The notes under the pieces: generated by a model | Seen by the model: only the letters and a program-made list of their open reading frames with translations | Databases searched by the model: none | What the model was told of the DNA's origin: nothing | Source: Rikenellaceae bacterium | GTDB taxonomy: Bacteria > Bacteroidota > Bacteroidia > Bacteroidales > Rikenellaceae | Assembly (NCBI GenBank): GCA_015060075.1 | Contig: SUZE01000008.1 | Coordinates: 17,715-81,714, forward strand | DNA length: 64,000 nucleotides | Direction: 5' to 3' | Shown here: positions 8,151 to 16,771 of the stretch, piece by piece | How the letters are laid out: every line of letters starts with the position of its first letter | Numbering within the stretch: the first letter of the stretch is position 1 | Program-made: the position numbers and the translations under genes

Positions 8151-8158
8151 CAAAGGTA
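8151..8158 (-). promoter_or_regulatory. -7 box for tRNA-Leu(CAG)
   Basis: TACCTTTG on the minus strand, 10 nt from the tRNA 5' end; the same octamer serves the other tRNA-Leu gene. Confidence 0.75.
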
Positions 8159-8273
8159 ACTAAAAAATCGCTAATTCCAACTTTGCTTCACTTTTTTTGT
8201 CGCTTTTTTGTCACTTTTATATCGCCTTGTTTTTAATTTTTCGGATTTAGTTAAAAAACTATTGTTTTTTTAG

Positions 8274-8281
8274 TATCTTTG
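8274..8281 (+). promoter_or_regulatory. -7 box for lepA
   Basis: TATCTTTG ending 8 nt before the lepA ATG, implying a leader of only a few nucleotides. Confidence 0.7.
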
Positions 8282-8289
8282 CGCCGATT

Positions 8290-10080
8290 ATGAAGAGAAT
8301 TAGAAATTTTTGCATTATAGCCCATATTGACCATGGTAAATCTACCTTGGCAGACCGCTTGTTGGAGGCTACAAACACATTAAATCAACGAGAGATGCAG
8401 TCGCAGGTACTCGATGATATGGACCTCGAACGAGAAAAGGGTATCACGATTAAGTCGCACGCTATCCAGATGAACTATGTGGCGCGTGATGGCGAGAAAT
8501 ATACACTCAACCTTATTGACACCCCCGGACATGTCGATTTCTCGTACGAGGTGTCGCGTGCTATCGCTTCGTGCGAGGGTGCGTTGTTGGTTGTAGATGC
8601 TACGCAGGGTATTCAGGCGCAGACAATCTCGAACCTCTACCTCGCATTCGGTAATGACTTGGAGATTATCCCTGTGCTGAACAAAATCGATATGCCTTCG
8701 GCGATGATTGACGAGGTGAAAGACCAGATTGTCGATTTGCTCGGTTGCGACCACGATGATATTCTTTGCGCTTCGGGTAAGACGGGCGAGGGCGTTGAGG
8801 AGGTATTGGAGGCGATTGTAAGTCGTGTTCCAGCTCCTAAGGGCGATGAGAATGCTCCATTGCAGGCGTTGATTTTCGACTCGGTATTCAACCCGTTCCG
8901 AGGTATTATCGCCTATTTCCGCATATTCAACGGCTCAATCAGGAAGGGTGAACATGTAAAGTTCTTCAATACAGGCGAGGAGTACGATGCCGATGAGATT
9001 GGCGTTTTGAAGTTGAAGATGCAGCCTTGCGCCGAGTTGAAGGCGGGCAATGTGGGATATATCTGTTCGGGTATCAAGGATTCGAAAGATGTGAAGGTGG
9101 GCGATACGATTACTTCTGTCGCAAAACCTTGTACGGAGGCTATTGCAGGCTTCGAAGATGTTAAGCCTATGGTCTTTGCGGGTGTCTATCCCGTTGAGGC
9201 AGACCAATACGAAGATTTACGCGCTTCGCTCGAAAAGTTGCAGCTGAATGATGCATCGCTGACTTTCGAGCCTGAGAGTTCGTTGGCTCTCGGCTTCGGT
9301 TTCCGTTGCGGATTCCTCGGATTGTTGCACATGGAGATTATTCAGGAGCGACTTTATCGCGAGTTCGATATGGATGTTATCACAACCGTACCGAATGTGT
9401 CGTATAAGATTACAACCACCATGGGCGATGTTGTCGAGGTGCATAATCCATCGGGCTTGCCTGAGGTTACAAAGATTGCAAAGATTGAGGAGCCGTATAT
9501 CCTTGCGCAGATTATCACCAAGGCGGACTTCCTTGGTCCTGTAATGAAACTCTGCATCGACAAGCGCGGAGTGTTGAAAAATCAGACCTACATCACACAG
9601 GACCGTGTGGAGGTCAATTTCGAGATGCCTCTGTCGGAGATTGTCTTCGACTTCTACGATAAGTTGAAGAGCATTTCGAAGGGCTACGCCTCGTTCGACT
9701 ACCACCGTACGGGCTACGAGGTCAGCAAGTTGGCAAAGTTGGATATTTTGTTGAATGGCGACCCTGTCGATGCGTTGTCATCGTTGATATATGCCGACCA
9801 CGCCTACGACTTTGGTCGCAAGATGTGCGAGAAGTTGAAGGAGCTGATACCACGCCAGCAGTTTGATATTGCCATTCAGGCGGCTATCGGAGCTAAGATT
9901 ATCGCTCGCGAAACTGTTAAGGCGGTGCGTAAAGATGTTACTGCAAAGTGTTATGGAGGCGATATTTCGCGTAAGCGTAAGTTGCTCGAAAAGCAGAAGG
10001 CAGGAAAGAAGCGTATGCGCCAGATTGGTCAGGTGCAGGTGCCGCAGACAGCCTTCCTTGCAGTCTTGAAGATGGATTAA
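8290..10080 (+). CDS. lepA: Elongation factor 4 (LepA), ribosome back-translocating GTPase
   Basis: Ribosome-bound GTPase involved in translation fidelity and ribosome biogenesis. At 596 aa it has the normal length. The G domain begins at once: A-H-I-D-H-G-K-S-T (G1), D-T-P-G-H (G3), N-K-I-D (G4). The LepA-specific C-terminus is present ([17 protein letters not shown]) in place of the EF-G domain IV. Downstream, a 62-bp gap with a heptamer tract separates it from the acyl-CoA synthetase gene, possibly co-transcribed. Confidence 0.97.
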   Translation: MKRIRNFCIIAHIDHGKSTLADRLLEATNTLNQREMQSQVLDDMDLEREKGITIKSHAIQMNYVARDGEKYTLNLIDTPGHVDFSYEVSRAIASCEGALLVVDATQGIQAQTISNLYLAFGNDLEIIPVLNKIDMPSAMIDEVKDQIVDLLGCDHDDILCASGKTGEGVEEVLEAIVSRVPAPKGDENAPLQALIFDSVFNPFRGIIAYFRIFNGSIRKGEHVKFFNTGEEYDADEIGVLKLKMQPCAELKAGNVGYICSGIKDSKDVKVGDTITSVAKPCTEAIAGFEDVKPMVFAGVYPVEADQYEDLRASLEKLQLNDASLTFEPESSLALGFGFRCGFLGLLHMEIIQERLYREFDMDVITTVPNVSYKITTTMGDVVEVHNPSGLPEVTKIAKIEEPYILAQIITKADFLGPVMKLCIDKRGVLKNQTYITQDRVEVNFEMPLSEIVFDFYDKLKSISKGYASFDYHRTGYEVSKLAKLDILLNGDPVDALSSLIYADHAYDFGRKMCEKLKELIPRQQFDIAIQAAIGAKIIARETVKAVRKDVTAKCYGGDISRKRKLLEKQKAGKKRMRQIGQVQVPQTAFLAVLKMD

Positions 10081-10104
10081 ATTGATAGGTTTAATTTTAA
10101 TTTA

Positions 10105-10139
10105 GCTAATGGCTAATGGCCAATGGCTAAGAGCTGAAA
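10105..10139. repeat. Heptamer tract, unit type GCTAATG
   Basis: Five 7-nt units (GCTAATG, GCTAATG, GCCAATG, GCTAAGA, GCTGAAA) ending just before the ATG of the acyl-CoA synthetase gene. This unit sequence is seen at no other place in the window. Confidence 0.8.
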
Positions 10140-10142
10140 AAT

Positions 10143-12026
10143 ATGAAAAAAACAATTATAGACCTATTCGAGTCATCCGTTGAGAAATTTGGCGACAAGC
10201 CGTTTTTGCTCGAAAAGACGACCAACGAATTTGAGCCTACTACATACGCCGAGACTCGCGAGATAGCCTTGAAAACGGGTGCCGGACTTGCTGCGCTCGG
10301 CATTAAGCCAAAGCAGGCAGTTTCGATTTTGGCGGAGGGTTGCAATGCGTGGATTACCTCGGAATTGGGACTCTTGTATGCAGGTGCTGTCAGCGTGCCG
10401 CTGTCGATAAAGTTGGAGGAGGCAAACGACCTATTGTTCCGTCTGCGCCACGCAGAGGTTTGTACAATTTTCGTATCTCGCAACCAACTCCCGAAGATTC
10501 GTAATATCCGTGAGCAGTTACCACTCTTGAAGCATATCATCGTATGGGGTGATATCGAGTTACAAGAGGGTGAGATAAGCCTTGCGGAGTTGAATGCAAT
10601 GGGCGAAAAGTACCTTGCCGAGCATCGTGAGGAGTTCTTGGCTATCGGTCGTGCAATTCAGAATAATGACTACGCCACAATCACCTACACTTCGGGTACT
10701 ACGGCAGACCCTAAGGGTGTAATTTTGACTCATCGTAACTATACCGCAAATGTTGAGCAGGCTCTAACTCGTATCTCGATTCCTTCGGACTATACAATGT
10801 TTATCATCTTGCCACTCGACCACTGCTTTGCCCATGTTGCAGGCTTCTATATTATGGTGGCTTGTGGTGCTTCGGTGGCGACAACACAAGTTGGTCGCAC
10901 CCCACTCGAAACATTGAAGAATGTACCTGTAAATATCCGCGAGGTTAAGCCTCATGTATTGTTGTCCGTTCCTGCGTTGGCAAAGAATTTCCGCAAGAAC
11001 ATCGAGGCTTCGATTCACAAGCAGGGACCAAAGGTTGAGAAACTATTTAAGTTTGCATTGAAGGTTGCCTACGAGTATAATCAAGATGGCTACACCAAGG
11101 GCAAGGGTTGGCGTTTTGTGCTGAAACCGCTTGTGGCGCTGTTCGATAAGATTCTCTTCGAGAAGGTGCGCCAAGGCTTTGGTGGCAATATCAAGTTCTT
11201 TGTTGGTGGTGGGGCACTGCTCGACTCGGAGTTGCAACGATTCTTCTACGCTGTGGGTATGCCGATGTTGCAGGGCTATGGTCTTTCGGAGGCTACACCT
11301 ATTATCTCGGCAAACTCGCTCGGCAAGGGGCGTCATCGCTTTGGCTCTTCGGGTAAGGTTATTCAGCCTTTGGAGTTGAAGATTCTTGACAACGATGGCA
11401 ACGAAATGCCATTGGGTGAGAAGGGTGAAATCGTTATCAAGGGCGAGAATGTTATGGCGGGTTATTGGAAAAACCCTTCGGCAACGGCTGAAACCGTTGT
11501 TGATGGCTGGTTGCATACGGGTGATATGGGATATATGGGCAAAGATGGATTTCTCTATGTTCTCGGTCGCTTCAAGAGCCTTTTGATTTCGAGCGATGGC
11601 GAGAAGTATAGTCCGGAGGGTATGGAGGAGGCTATGGTGGATAAGTCGCCATATATCGACCAGATTATCTTGCACAACAACCAAAATCCTTATACTATCG
11701 CTATCGTAGTGCCAAACAAGGAGGCATTGCGCAGAGAGGTTGGTAACGATGCTGCAAAGGCAGCGGAGTTGATTGATGCCGAGATTCGCAAGTACCGCAC
11801 AGGTGGCGAGTTTGGCGAGGAGTTCCCTGACCGTTGGTTGCCTGCGGCTTTGGCGATTGTCGATGAGGCATTTACCGAGCAGAACGGATTGGTTAATAGT
11901 ACGATGAAGGTTGTTCGCAACAAGGTTGAGAGCCATTTTGCCGACCGCATCGACTACGCCTACACTGCCGAGGGTAAGCAGTTGCTTAACAAGAAGAATC
12001 TGGAGTCGTTGTCGAAGTTATTATAA
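10143..12026 (+). CDS. Long-chain acyl-CoA synthetase / AMP-forming ligase
   Basis: Activates a fatty acid with ATP to an acyl-adenylate and then to acyl-CoA. Adenylate-forming signature Y-T-S-G-T-T-A-D-P-K-G-V near residue 180; G-Y-G-L-S-E-A near 380; the hinge D-G-W-L-H-T-G-D-M-G and a C-terminal lysine region follow. The 627-aa length fits the FadD-like group common in Bacteroidetes. Exact acyl preference cannot be read. It starts 3 nt after a heptamer tract and is followed after 2 nt by the ORF6N gene. Confidence 0.9.
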   Translation: MKKTIIDLFESSVEKFGDKPFLLEKTTNEFEPTTYAETREIALKTGAGLAALGIKPKQAVSILAEGCNAWITSELGLLYAGAVSVPLSIKLEEANDLLFRLRHAEVCTIFVSRNQLPKIRNIREQLPLLKHIIVWGDIELQEGEISLAELNAMGEKYLAEHREEFLAIGRAIQNNDYATITYTSGTTADPKGVILTHRNYTANVEQALTRISIPSDYTMFIILPLDHCFAHVAGFYIMVACGASVATTQVGRTPLETLKNVPVNIREVKPHVLLSVPALAKNFRKNIEASIHKQGPKVEKLFKFALKVAYEYNQDGYTKGKGWRFVLKPLVALFDKILFEKVRQGFGGNIKFFVGGGALLDSELQRFFYAVGMPMLQGYGLSEATPIISANSLGKGRHRFGSSGKVIQPLELKILDNDGNEMPLGEKGEIVIKGENVMAGYWKNPSATAETVVDGWLHTGDMGYMGKDGFLYVLGRFKSLLISSDGEKYSPEGMEEAMVDKSPYIDQIILHNNQNPYTIAIVVPNKEALRREVGNDAAKAAELIDAEIRKYRTGGEFGEEFPDRWLPAALAIVDEAFTEQNGLVNSTMKVVRNKVESHFADRIDYAYTAEGKQLLNKKNLESLSKLL

Positions 12027-12028
12027 TA

Positions 12029-12619
12029 ATGAAGTATATTATGGCTACTCACGAGGTTTCCCCTATACAGAGCAAGATATATGAGATTCGTGGTCAGCGT
12101 GTGATGCTCGACTTCGACTTGGCAGCGTTGTATCAGGTGGAGACGAGGGTACTGAAACAGGCGGTACGCAGAAATATAGAACGCTTCCCCGATGATTTTA
12201 TGTTTAGACTTTCTGATGCAGAGGCTAAACACTTGATTTCCATAGGGGTATCACAAAATGTGATATCTCCCAATTACAATATAGGAACATCGAGTATGTT
12301 TGCTTTCACGGAGGAGGGTGTTGCTATGCTGTCGGGTATTTTGCGTAGTAAAGTTGCCATAAACGCCAATATCGCCATTATGCGAGCCTTTGTTGCAATG
12401 CGTAACTATATAACTACCACCTCGACCGTTACAGCAGAGTTGGCAGAGATAAGAGCAAAGTTGGCGTTATTGGAGCGTAACGATGAAGATAATGCCGAGG
12501 CGATAAATGACCTTTCGGAGGATATGCGCAAAGAGTTGGATAATCTCTATTTGGCAATTGCCGAACTCTCCGTAAAGAAGGCAAAAACCGATGAACCAAG
12601 AAGACCAATCGGATTTTGA
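12029..12619 (+). CDS. ORF6N domain protein (phage-type DNA-binding)
   Basis: A 196-aa protein whose first 90 residues match the ORF6N domain (I-Y-E-I-R-G-Q-R-V-M-L-D-F-D-L-A-A-L-Y, then V-R-R-N-I-E-R-F-P-D-D-F-M-F-R-L), a putative DNA-binding domain known from phage and plasmid regulators. The C-terminal half is a predicted coiled coil (about 130-185), suggesting oligomers. A start at residue 5 (12041) is possible. The gene lies 2 nt after the acyl-CoA synthetase gene and just before tRNA-Gly, with no other phage genes nearby. It may be a domesticated remnant. Function unknown. Confidence 0.85.
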   Translation: MKYIMATHEVSPIQSKIYEIRGQRVMLDFDLAALYQVETRVLKQAVRRNIERFPDDFMFRLSDAEAKHLISIGVSQNVISPNYNIGTSSMFAFTEEGVAMLSGILRSKVAINANIAIMRAFVAMRNYITTTSTVTAELAEIRAKLALLERNDEDNAEAINDLSEDMRKELDNLYLAIAELSVKKAKTDEPRRPIGF

Positions 12620-12634
12620 TAGAATAAATAGGTT

Positions 12635-12707
12635 GCGGTAGTAGCTCAGTTGGTAGAGCATTGGCTTCCCAAGCCAAGGGTCACGAGTTCGAGTCTCGCC
12701 TACCGCT
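12635..12707 (+). tRNA. tRNA-Gly, anticodon CCC
   Basis: Acceptor GCGGTAG pairs with CTACCGC (12700-12706), discriminator T at 12707. The anticodon stem TTGGC/GCCAA encloses loop TTCCCAA, anticodon CCC. D- and T-arms are normal. CCA is not encoded. Confidence 0.95.
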
Positions 12708-12711
12708 CACG

Positions 12712-12740
12712 AAAAAGACCTCGTTTCGGAGGTCTTTTTT
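12712..12740 (+). terminator. Terminator of tRNA-Gly
   Basis: GACCTC/GAGGTC stem extended by A/T pairs, loop GTTTCG, followed by T6. Confidence 0.85.
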
Positions 12741-12928
12741 GTTCGCTTCGGCGAGACTCGTTCAAGCGGTGGCGCAGCAGCAATATCTTGTCGGGCAAAT
12801 GTTCTGCATTCTTAAAGTCATTGAGCGTATGGCCATTTGCGTGCAAGCCCCCCCCAAAAAATATCCATCCACTCAACACCTTATTGCCGTTGGCAATTCC
12901 GACAATCTATTGCATGTTCTACTGCGGC

Positions 12929-12955
12929 GGTCGTTCGAATCCCGTCTACCGCTCA
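12929..12955 (+). pseudogene. tRNA 3'-end remnant (T-arm and acceptor strand)
   Basis: The 27 bases repeat the T-loop and 3' acceptor strand of the tRNA-Gly 250 bp upstream with a few changes (GTTCGAATC, then TCTACCGCTCA, the last 11 bases differing once from the intact gene). There is no D-arm, anticodon arm or 5' acceptor. The 190 bp between the two hold no gene, only a C8-A6 homopolymer junction (12848-12861). It could be an attachment-site scar or the end of a decayed second tRNA. Confidence 0.7.
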
Positions 12956-12961
12956 AAGAGA

Positions 12962-12991
12962 GAGCCTGTCTAACAGAAATTAGGCAGGCTC
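12962..12991 (-). terminator. Hairpin downstream of the DUF4301 gene
   Basis: GAGCCTG/CAGGCTC with an inner CTAA/TTAG pairing. It lies 22 bp beyond the stop of the minus-strand DUF4301 gene. The T-run on the minus strand is weak (TCTCTCTTTG). Confidence 0.6.
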
Positions 12992-13012
12992 ATCTTCTAT
13001 ACTCTCAACAGT

Positions 13013-14446
13013 TTATTGGTGTTGCGGGCGGAGCAGGTCCTGCACAACCTTAACAGGCGAAAAAGTTGAGATAGGAACATCAACAAATATGGTGTTCCAC
13101 TTTGCCATAGCGCCATTCCACAAACCCGGTAACTCCTGCGCACGCAACTCGCGACCGCCACTCGACTTCGAAGAGATAAAGCCCGTCTTCGGGTCTGTGT
13201 AGCCCATCAAGTCGAACTTCGAGCCATCTGCTCGGCGCACTCCACATACCAAATCCACAGGGTTGAAGTGAGTAGCCTCCTTCATCAGTGGCATATCCTC
13301 GGCACTTATCTGACTCGATTCGGCAATTTGCAACGACTGTGTACCGTCATCATTCTTAACCCAGAATGGGCCACCGCCCGGCTCACCCTCGTTACGTACC
13401 ATACCACAAATACGGATAGGGCGGTCGAGCAATGACTCCACCAATGCAGCATCATACTTGGCAGGAAGTTTGGTGCAGAGTTTATGCTCTACAAACTCGG
13501 CAACCTCCTTTAAATCGGCAGAGCCACTACGCAACGCCTTCAAGTGGGCGAAAGTCTGTGCTTGGAGGTCGAGCAACACACCTGCTAATGCCTTCTTGTA
13601 GCGGATAGTATCGCCACGCAGGGCATCTGTTGTTACATTGTCGATATTTTTTACGAAGATTACATCTGCCTCGATATCGTTCAAGTTCGACAATAACGCT
13701 CCGTGTCCGGCAGGGCGGAACAACAACTTGCCCTCATCGGTAAGGAATGGGGTGTTGTCAGGATTTACCGCTATGGTGTCGGTTGAAGACTTTTGCTCCG
13801 AGAAAGAGATGTCGTACTTGATGCCGAATTTATCCTCATACTTGGCTACACGCTCATCAAGCAAAGCCTTGAATGCTGCCTTATGTTCCGGAGATACAGT
13901 GAAGTGGAGTCGTGATACGCCCTTTGATGCTCCATACTGCGCACCCTCCATCAAGTGCTCTTCAATCGCCTTGCGTGCGCCATCAGGATAGTTGTGGAAA
14001 GTAACTAATCCCTTTGGCTTTGCACCGTAGTTAAGACCTTCTTTGATAATTGCTGAAACAACTGCCTTGTCATCGCTGAAATCTACTCCCGTAGCCTTCA
14101 ACTCTTCGTAGAATGCAAACTTTTCGATATTTTGCAGGAGGGTGTCGATGCCCTTACCTCGCTTATCGTCATTTACAAATTCAAACAACTCCTTAAACAT
14201 TCGCGTTGCCGCACCCGATGCAGGAACAAATTTTACCACTTCGAGCTGCTCGGCTGTCGCTTCATAGTGTTTGATGGCAATATCGCAAGCCTCTTCCGTG
14301 AGTATGGTGATACCATCTTCGGGCGAAGCGGCTTTTACGACTTCGAGAGAGGGAAAACCTTGGCGGAACGCCTCAATCTGTTTTTCGACTTGCGCCACGG
14401 TAAGCCCATGTGCCTCAATTTCATGAATCTGTTTTTCGTTGAACAT
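13013..14446 (-). CDS. DUF4301 family protein
   Basis: A 477-aa protein of a Bacteroidetes-enriched family without assigned function. Visible: F-V-P-A-S-G-A-A-T-R-M-F-K near residue 73, which resembles the nucleotide-binding loop of sugar-nucleotide transferases, and a G-H-G-A-L-L-S-N-L-N-D segment near residue 245, like the UDP-sugar pyrophosphorylase core. I infer a nucleotidyltransferase-like fold; this is not proven. The whole protein looks intact and soluble (no signal peptide). Monocistronic with its own -7 box. Confidence 0.8.
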   Translation of the reverse strand: MFNEKQIHEIEAHGLTVAQVEKQIEAFRQGFPSLEVVKAASPEDGITILTEEACDIAIKHYEATAEQLEVVKFVPASGAATRMFKELFEFVNDDKRGKGIDTLLQNIEKFAFYEELKATGVDFSDDKAVVSAIIKEGLNYGAKPKGLVTFHNYPDGARKAIEEHLMEGAQYGASKGVSRLHFTVSPEHKAAFKALLDERVAKYEDKFGIKYDISFSEQKSSTDTIAVNPDNTPFLTDEGKLLFRPAGHGALLSNLNDIEADVIFVKNIDNVTTDALRGDTIRYKKALAGVLLDLQAQTFAHLKALRSGSADLKEVAEFVEHKLCTKLPAKYDAALVESLLDRPIRICGMVRNEGEPGGGPFWVKNDDGTQSLQIAESSQISAEDMPLMKEATHFNPVDLVCGVRRADGSKFDLMGYTDPKTGFISSKSSGGRELRAQELPGLWNGAMAKWNTIFVDVPISTFSPVKVVQDLLRPQHQ

Positions 14447-14485
14447 GGTTGTATGTTTTTTAGATTTTGTGCTCTATATTTTAAT

Positions 14486-14493
14486 CAAAGGTA
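14486..14493 (-). promoter_or_regulatory. -7 box for the DUF4301 gene
   Basis: TACCTTTG on the minus strand, 39 nt before the ATG at 14446. Confidence 0.65.
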
Positions 14494-14631
14494 ACGATTT
14501 TTTTGGGAATAAAAAAGTCGTATAGAGATTATTTTACTTTTTTGACGATATTTTCCAACTTGCTTTAATCCCTGCGAGAAGAATTGGCATATTTTTTGGC
14601 TCAAAGAGGTAGTTGCTTATACCTATCTGCG

Positions 14632-14997
14632 ATGAGAAAAATTGTTATTTACTCTCGGCATGCCGAGGTTAGAGCCCTAATAAGAGGGTTGTTATCCGAT
14701 ATCGAAGCCTATTTTGTACCGGCATCCTCGCGTGAAGAGTTGTTCAAAATCTGTCAAACCACCAAATGCGATTTGGTGCTGACCGATGATGTCAGAATGT
14801 TTATGAATGGCTCCGATGCTATTTTGCAGATTCGACAAGAAGGCTATCTACCACAGATATTCGTGATGTCGTATGACCTATCGGAAGATACGATTACAGC
14901 CCTACTCGAAGAGGGTGTAAATCAGTTTATATCTCTACCTGTTGCCCCCGAACGACTTTGTCACAAGGTTGCAACGCAATATCGAGAATTGGTATGA
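14632..14997 (+). CDS. Receiver-like protein lacking catalytic residues
   Basis: A 121-aa stand-alone domain with the alternating pattern of a CheY-type receiver: I-V-I-Y-S-R strand, D-L-V-L-T-D-D at the phosphoacceptor position, I-F-V-M-S strand, then F-I-S-L-P-V. The acidic pair after strand 1 is replaced by S-R, and the Lys of the usual K-P motif by Leu, so normal phosphorylation is doubtful. The ATG at 14632 starts the first strand; an in-frame ATG at 14584 would add 16 residues unlike the family. Its stop overlaps the next gene's start (ATGA), so translation is coupled. First gene of a four-gene cluster ending with cysQ. Confidence 0.75.
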   Translation: MRKIVIYSRHAEVRALIRGLLSDIEAYFVPASSREELFKICQTTKCDLVLTDDVRMFMNGSDAILQIRQEGYLPQIFVMSYDLSEDTITALLEEGVNQFISLPVAPERLCHKVATQYRELV

Positions 14998-15812
14998 TAG
15001 AGTTCGTTGAAGAGGTGTTGGCTATTGCACTCGCCTTACCATTGTTGGTGATGACCATACATCTGGTTTATGTTTTTCGCAGATGGCTGATATCCCATGC
15101 CACTGTCCGATGTGTGGCGCAAATTTCGGCAATGCTTGTGGCAGAAGAGGAACCGAGTGATAAGGAGATACGCTCCTTACGAATTAGATTTACGAAAGGG
15201 ATTATACACGATGCAGTAAATTTTATCTCGGAGTATATATATGGCAGGTCACTCAATCGTCTATCATTGATTGTTGAGGTGTGTGCGGTTGATTATACTC
15301 CTATATTTTATGGGCGATTCGGTGAGATTGCGACACTTATCGAGGCATATCCGGACCATGCCATACGATATATTTCTCGCCTTGACTATCCACTCTCTTG
15401 GTATGATGTTGCACTCTTGTCGCAACTCATGCGCCGAGCAGGAACACCGATAGCTTATACCCCTCTGCTGATATCGCAAAATCGCAATCTGCAACTTATA
15501 GGGCTCTATCTTTGCGAACACTTCTCGATAGTCGATGCAGAGCCACATCTGCAACGATTGGCCGGCTCGGAGGATAGCGAAATATCCTACATTGCGCTAC
15601 TATCACTCTGCTCTATTCGTGGTGACATATCGACTTCGCAGGTAGGTAGGGCGCTGGGAGGGCTTTTGCCATATCAACGAGCCGCTTTTCTTCGCCACGC
15701 TGTACATGCTTGTTATTCGTTGCGTTCGTGTGCACATCTGCTTAATAAGAGGGAGGGGCAGCTCTTCTTGCAACGCATAAACTCTTATAAATGCCGGATT
15801 GTATGCAACTAA
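14994..15812 (+). CDS. Membrane-anchored protein, possible HEAT-type repeats
   Basis: A 272-aa protein with one N-terminal membrane helix (A-L-A-L-P-L-L-V-M-T-I-H-L-V-Y-V-F) followed by a mostly helical cytoplasmic region. Paired helices around residues 100-250 (for example L-I-G-L-Y-L-C-E-H-F and I-S-Y-I-A-L-L-S-L-C-S-I) suggest HEAT-like repeats; this is my reading, not a match I can verify. It overlaps the receiver-like gene by ATGA and the next gene by about 10 bp. The start at 14994 is chosen for this coupling. Function unknown. Confidence 0.7.
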   Translation: MIEFVEEVLAIALALPLLVMTIHLVYVFRRWLISHATVRCVAQISAMLVAEEEPSDKEIRSLRIRFTKGIIHDAVNFISEYIYGRSLNRLSLIVEVCAVDYTPIFYGRFGEIATLIEAYPDHAIRYISRLDYPLSWYDVALLSQLMRRAGTPIAYTPLLISQNRNLQLIGLYLCEHFSIVDAEPHLQRLAGSEDSEISYIALLSLCSIRGDISTSQVGRALGGLLPYQRAAFLRHAVHACYSLRSCAHLLNKREGQLFLQRINSYKCRIVCN

Positions 15813-16771
15813 TATCACTACTATTGTTTCTGTTTTCGGCTCTACTGTTTGTTGGAGCCATACTATTTGTTGCGATATGGCATCGGACATCTCGTAACAG
15901 TTCTGCTGTGAAGATTCTAAATGAGGGTATCGGACATATTGGGGTGTCGGCAGTTGTGGCGTATCCCAATACCCCGCAACCTCTTATCGCTCTGCTCGAA
16001 GAGGAGTATCCTCGCAGTGAGGCTGTTATCGTTACCGACCTCGAACACTTTCTCTCTCCATTCGGGGAGTTGATACAACGATTCCACCTTGTAAAGGTAA
16101 ATCATGCGCATTTGTTAGGTGTTCGTTCGCTATATCGTTCTCGCCATCGTGCATTTAGGCGTGTTGTGATGGTCGATTTGCCGATTGAATCTCGCCATCG
16201 TGCATTAGATGTCGCCAAAGAGGTTGCAACCTATGACTATATTCTGCAACTGCAAGGGGAGAGTGTAGTCGCACACGATGCACTCGCCTATTGCGCCAAT
16301 ATTATAGCCTCGCATCACGCCACCGCAAATATCTCTATGCGCAGCCTTATAGGAGCAGAGGTTCATCTCGAAAGGTGTGATGCATCTGATAAACGAGATA
16401 TTATCCATATACTTTCCGATAGAATATTGGCTTGGCATAGTGGTGGCTCATGTCTTGCTATATGTGCGATATTTATACCGGCTTTGTTTGTTCTTATGGC
16501 GCACTTGTCGAATAGTAGAGTTGTACTGCTTGTGGCAGTGACAATCTTACTATCACTTGCGTTTTGTCTGTATGTTTCGTGCCGTGTGATGACCGAAAAG
16601 AGTCTATTTAAGACACTCGGCACAATATTGTACAATTTTTATCGCTTTTTGATTGAAAGAGTTAAAAATTTTCACTATCTTTACAAGGAGAGGATAGACC
16701 GCAGTCGAATCCTGACCAAGGGCGTTGCGGTGATTAATAGAATAAGAAAAACCAACCGAGAATCACCATGA
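15803..16771 (+). CDS. Membrane protein, possible degenerate glycosyltransferase
   Basis: About 322 aa; an upstream ATG at 15791 would add four residues. One hydrophobic helix at the N-terminus, a soluble middle (residues 35-210) and two hydrophobic segments around 215-265, a topology like membrane-bound family 2 glycosyltransferases. The middle has strand-like V-S-A-V-V-A-Y-P-N-T-P and S-E-A-V-I-V-T-D-L-E, but I see no clear D-x-D or Q-x-x-R-W motif, so activity is doubtful. Overlaps the preceding gene and, by ATGA, cysQ. No confident function. Confidence 0.65.
   Translation: MQLISLLLFLFSALLFVGAILFVAIWHRTSRNSSAVKILNEGIGHIGVSAVVAYPNTPQPLIALLEEEYPRSEAVIVTDLEHFLSPFGELIQRFHLVKVNHAHLLGVRSLYRSRHRAFRRVVMVDLPIESRHRALDVAKEVATYDYILQLQGESVVAHDALAYCANIIASHHATANISMRSLIGAEVHLERCDASDKRDIIHILSDRILAWHSGGSCLAICAIFIPALFVLMAHLSNSRVVLLVAVTILLSLAFCLYVSCRVMTEKSLFKTLGTILYNFYRFLIERVKNFHYLYKERIDRSRILTKGVAVINRIRKTNRESP

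Noticed and set aside
11043-11936. Antisense open frame of 297 codons within the acyl-CoA synthetase gene
   Set aside because: Same reasoning; the sense strand encodes all adenylate-forming motifs.
14584-14631. Upstream ATG for the receiver-like gene
   Set aside because: The added 16 residues precede the first receiver strand and resemble nothing in the family; ATG 14632 fits better.
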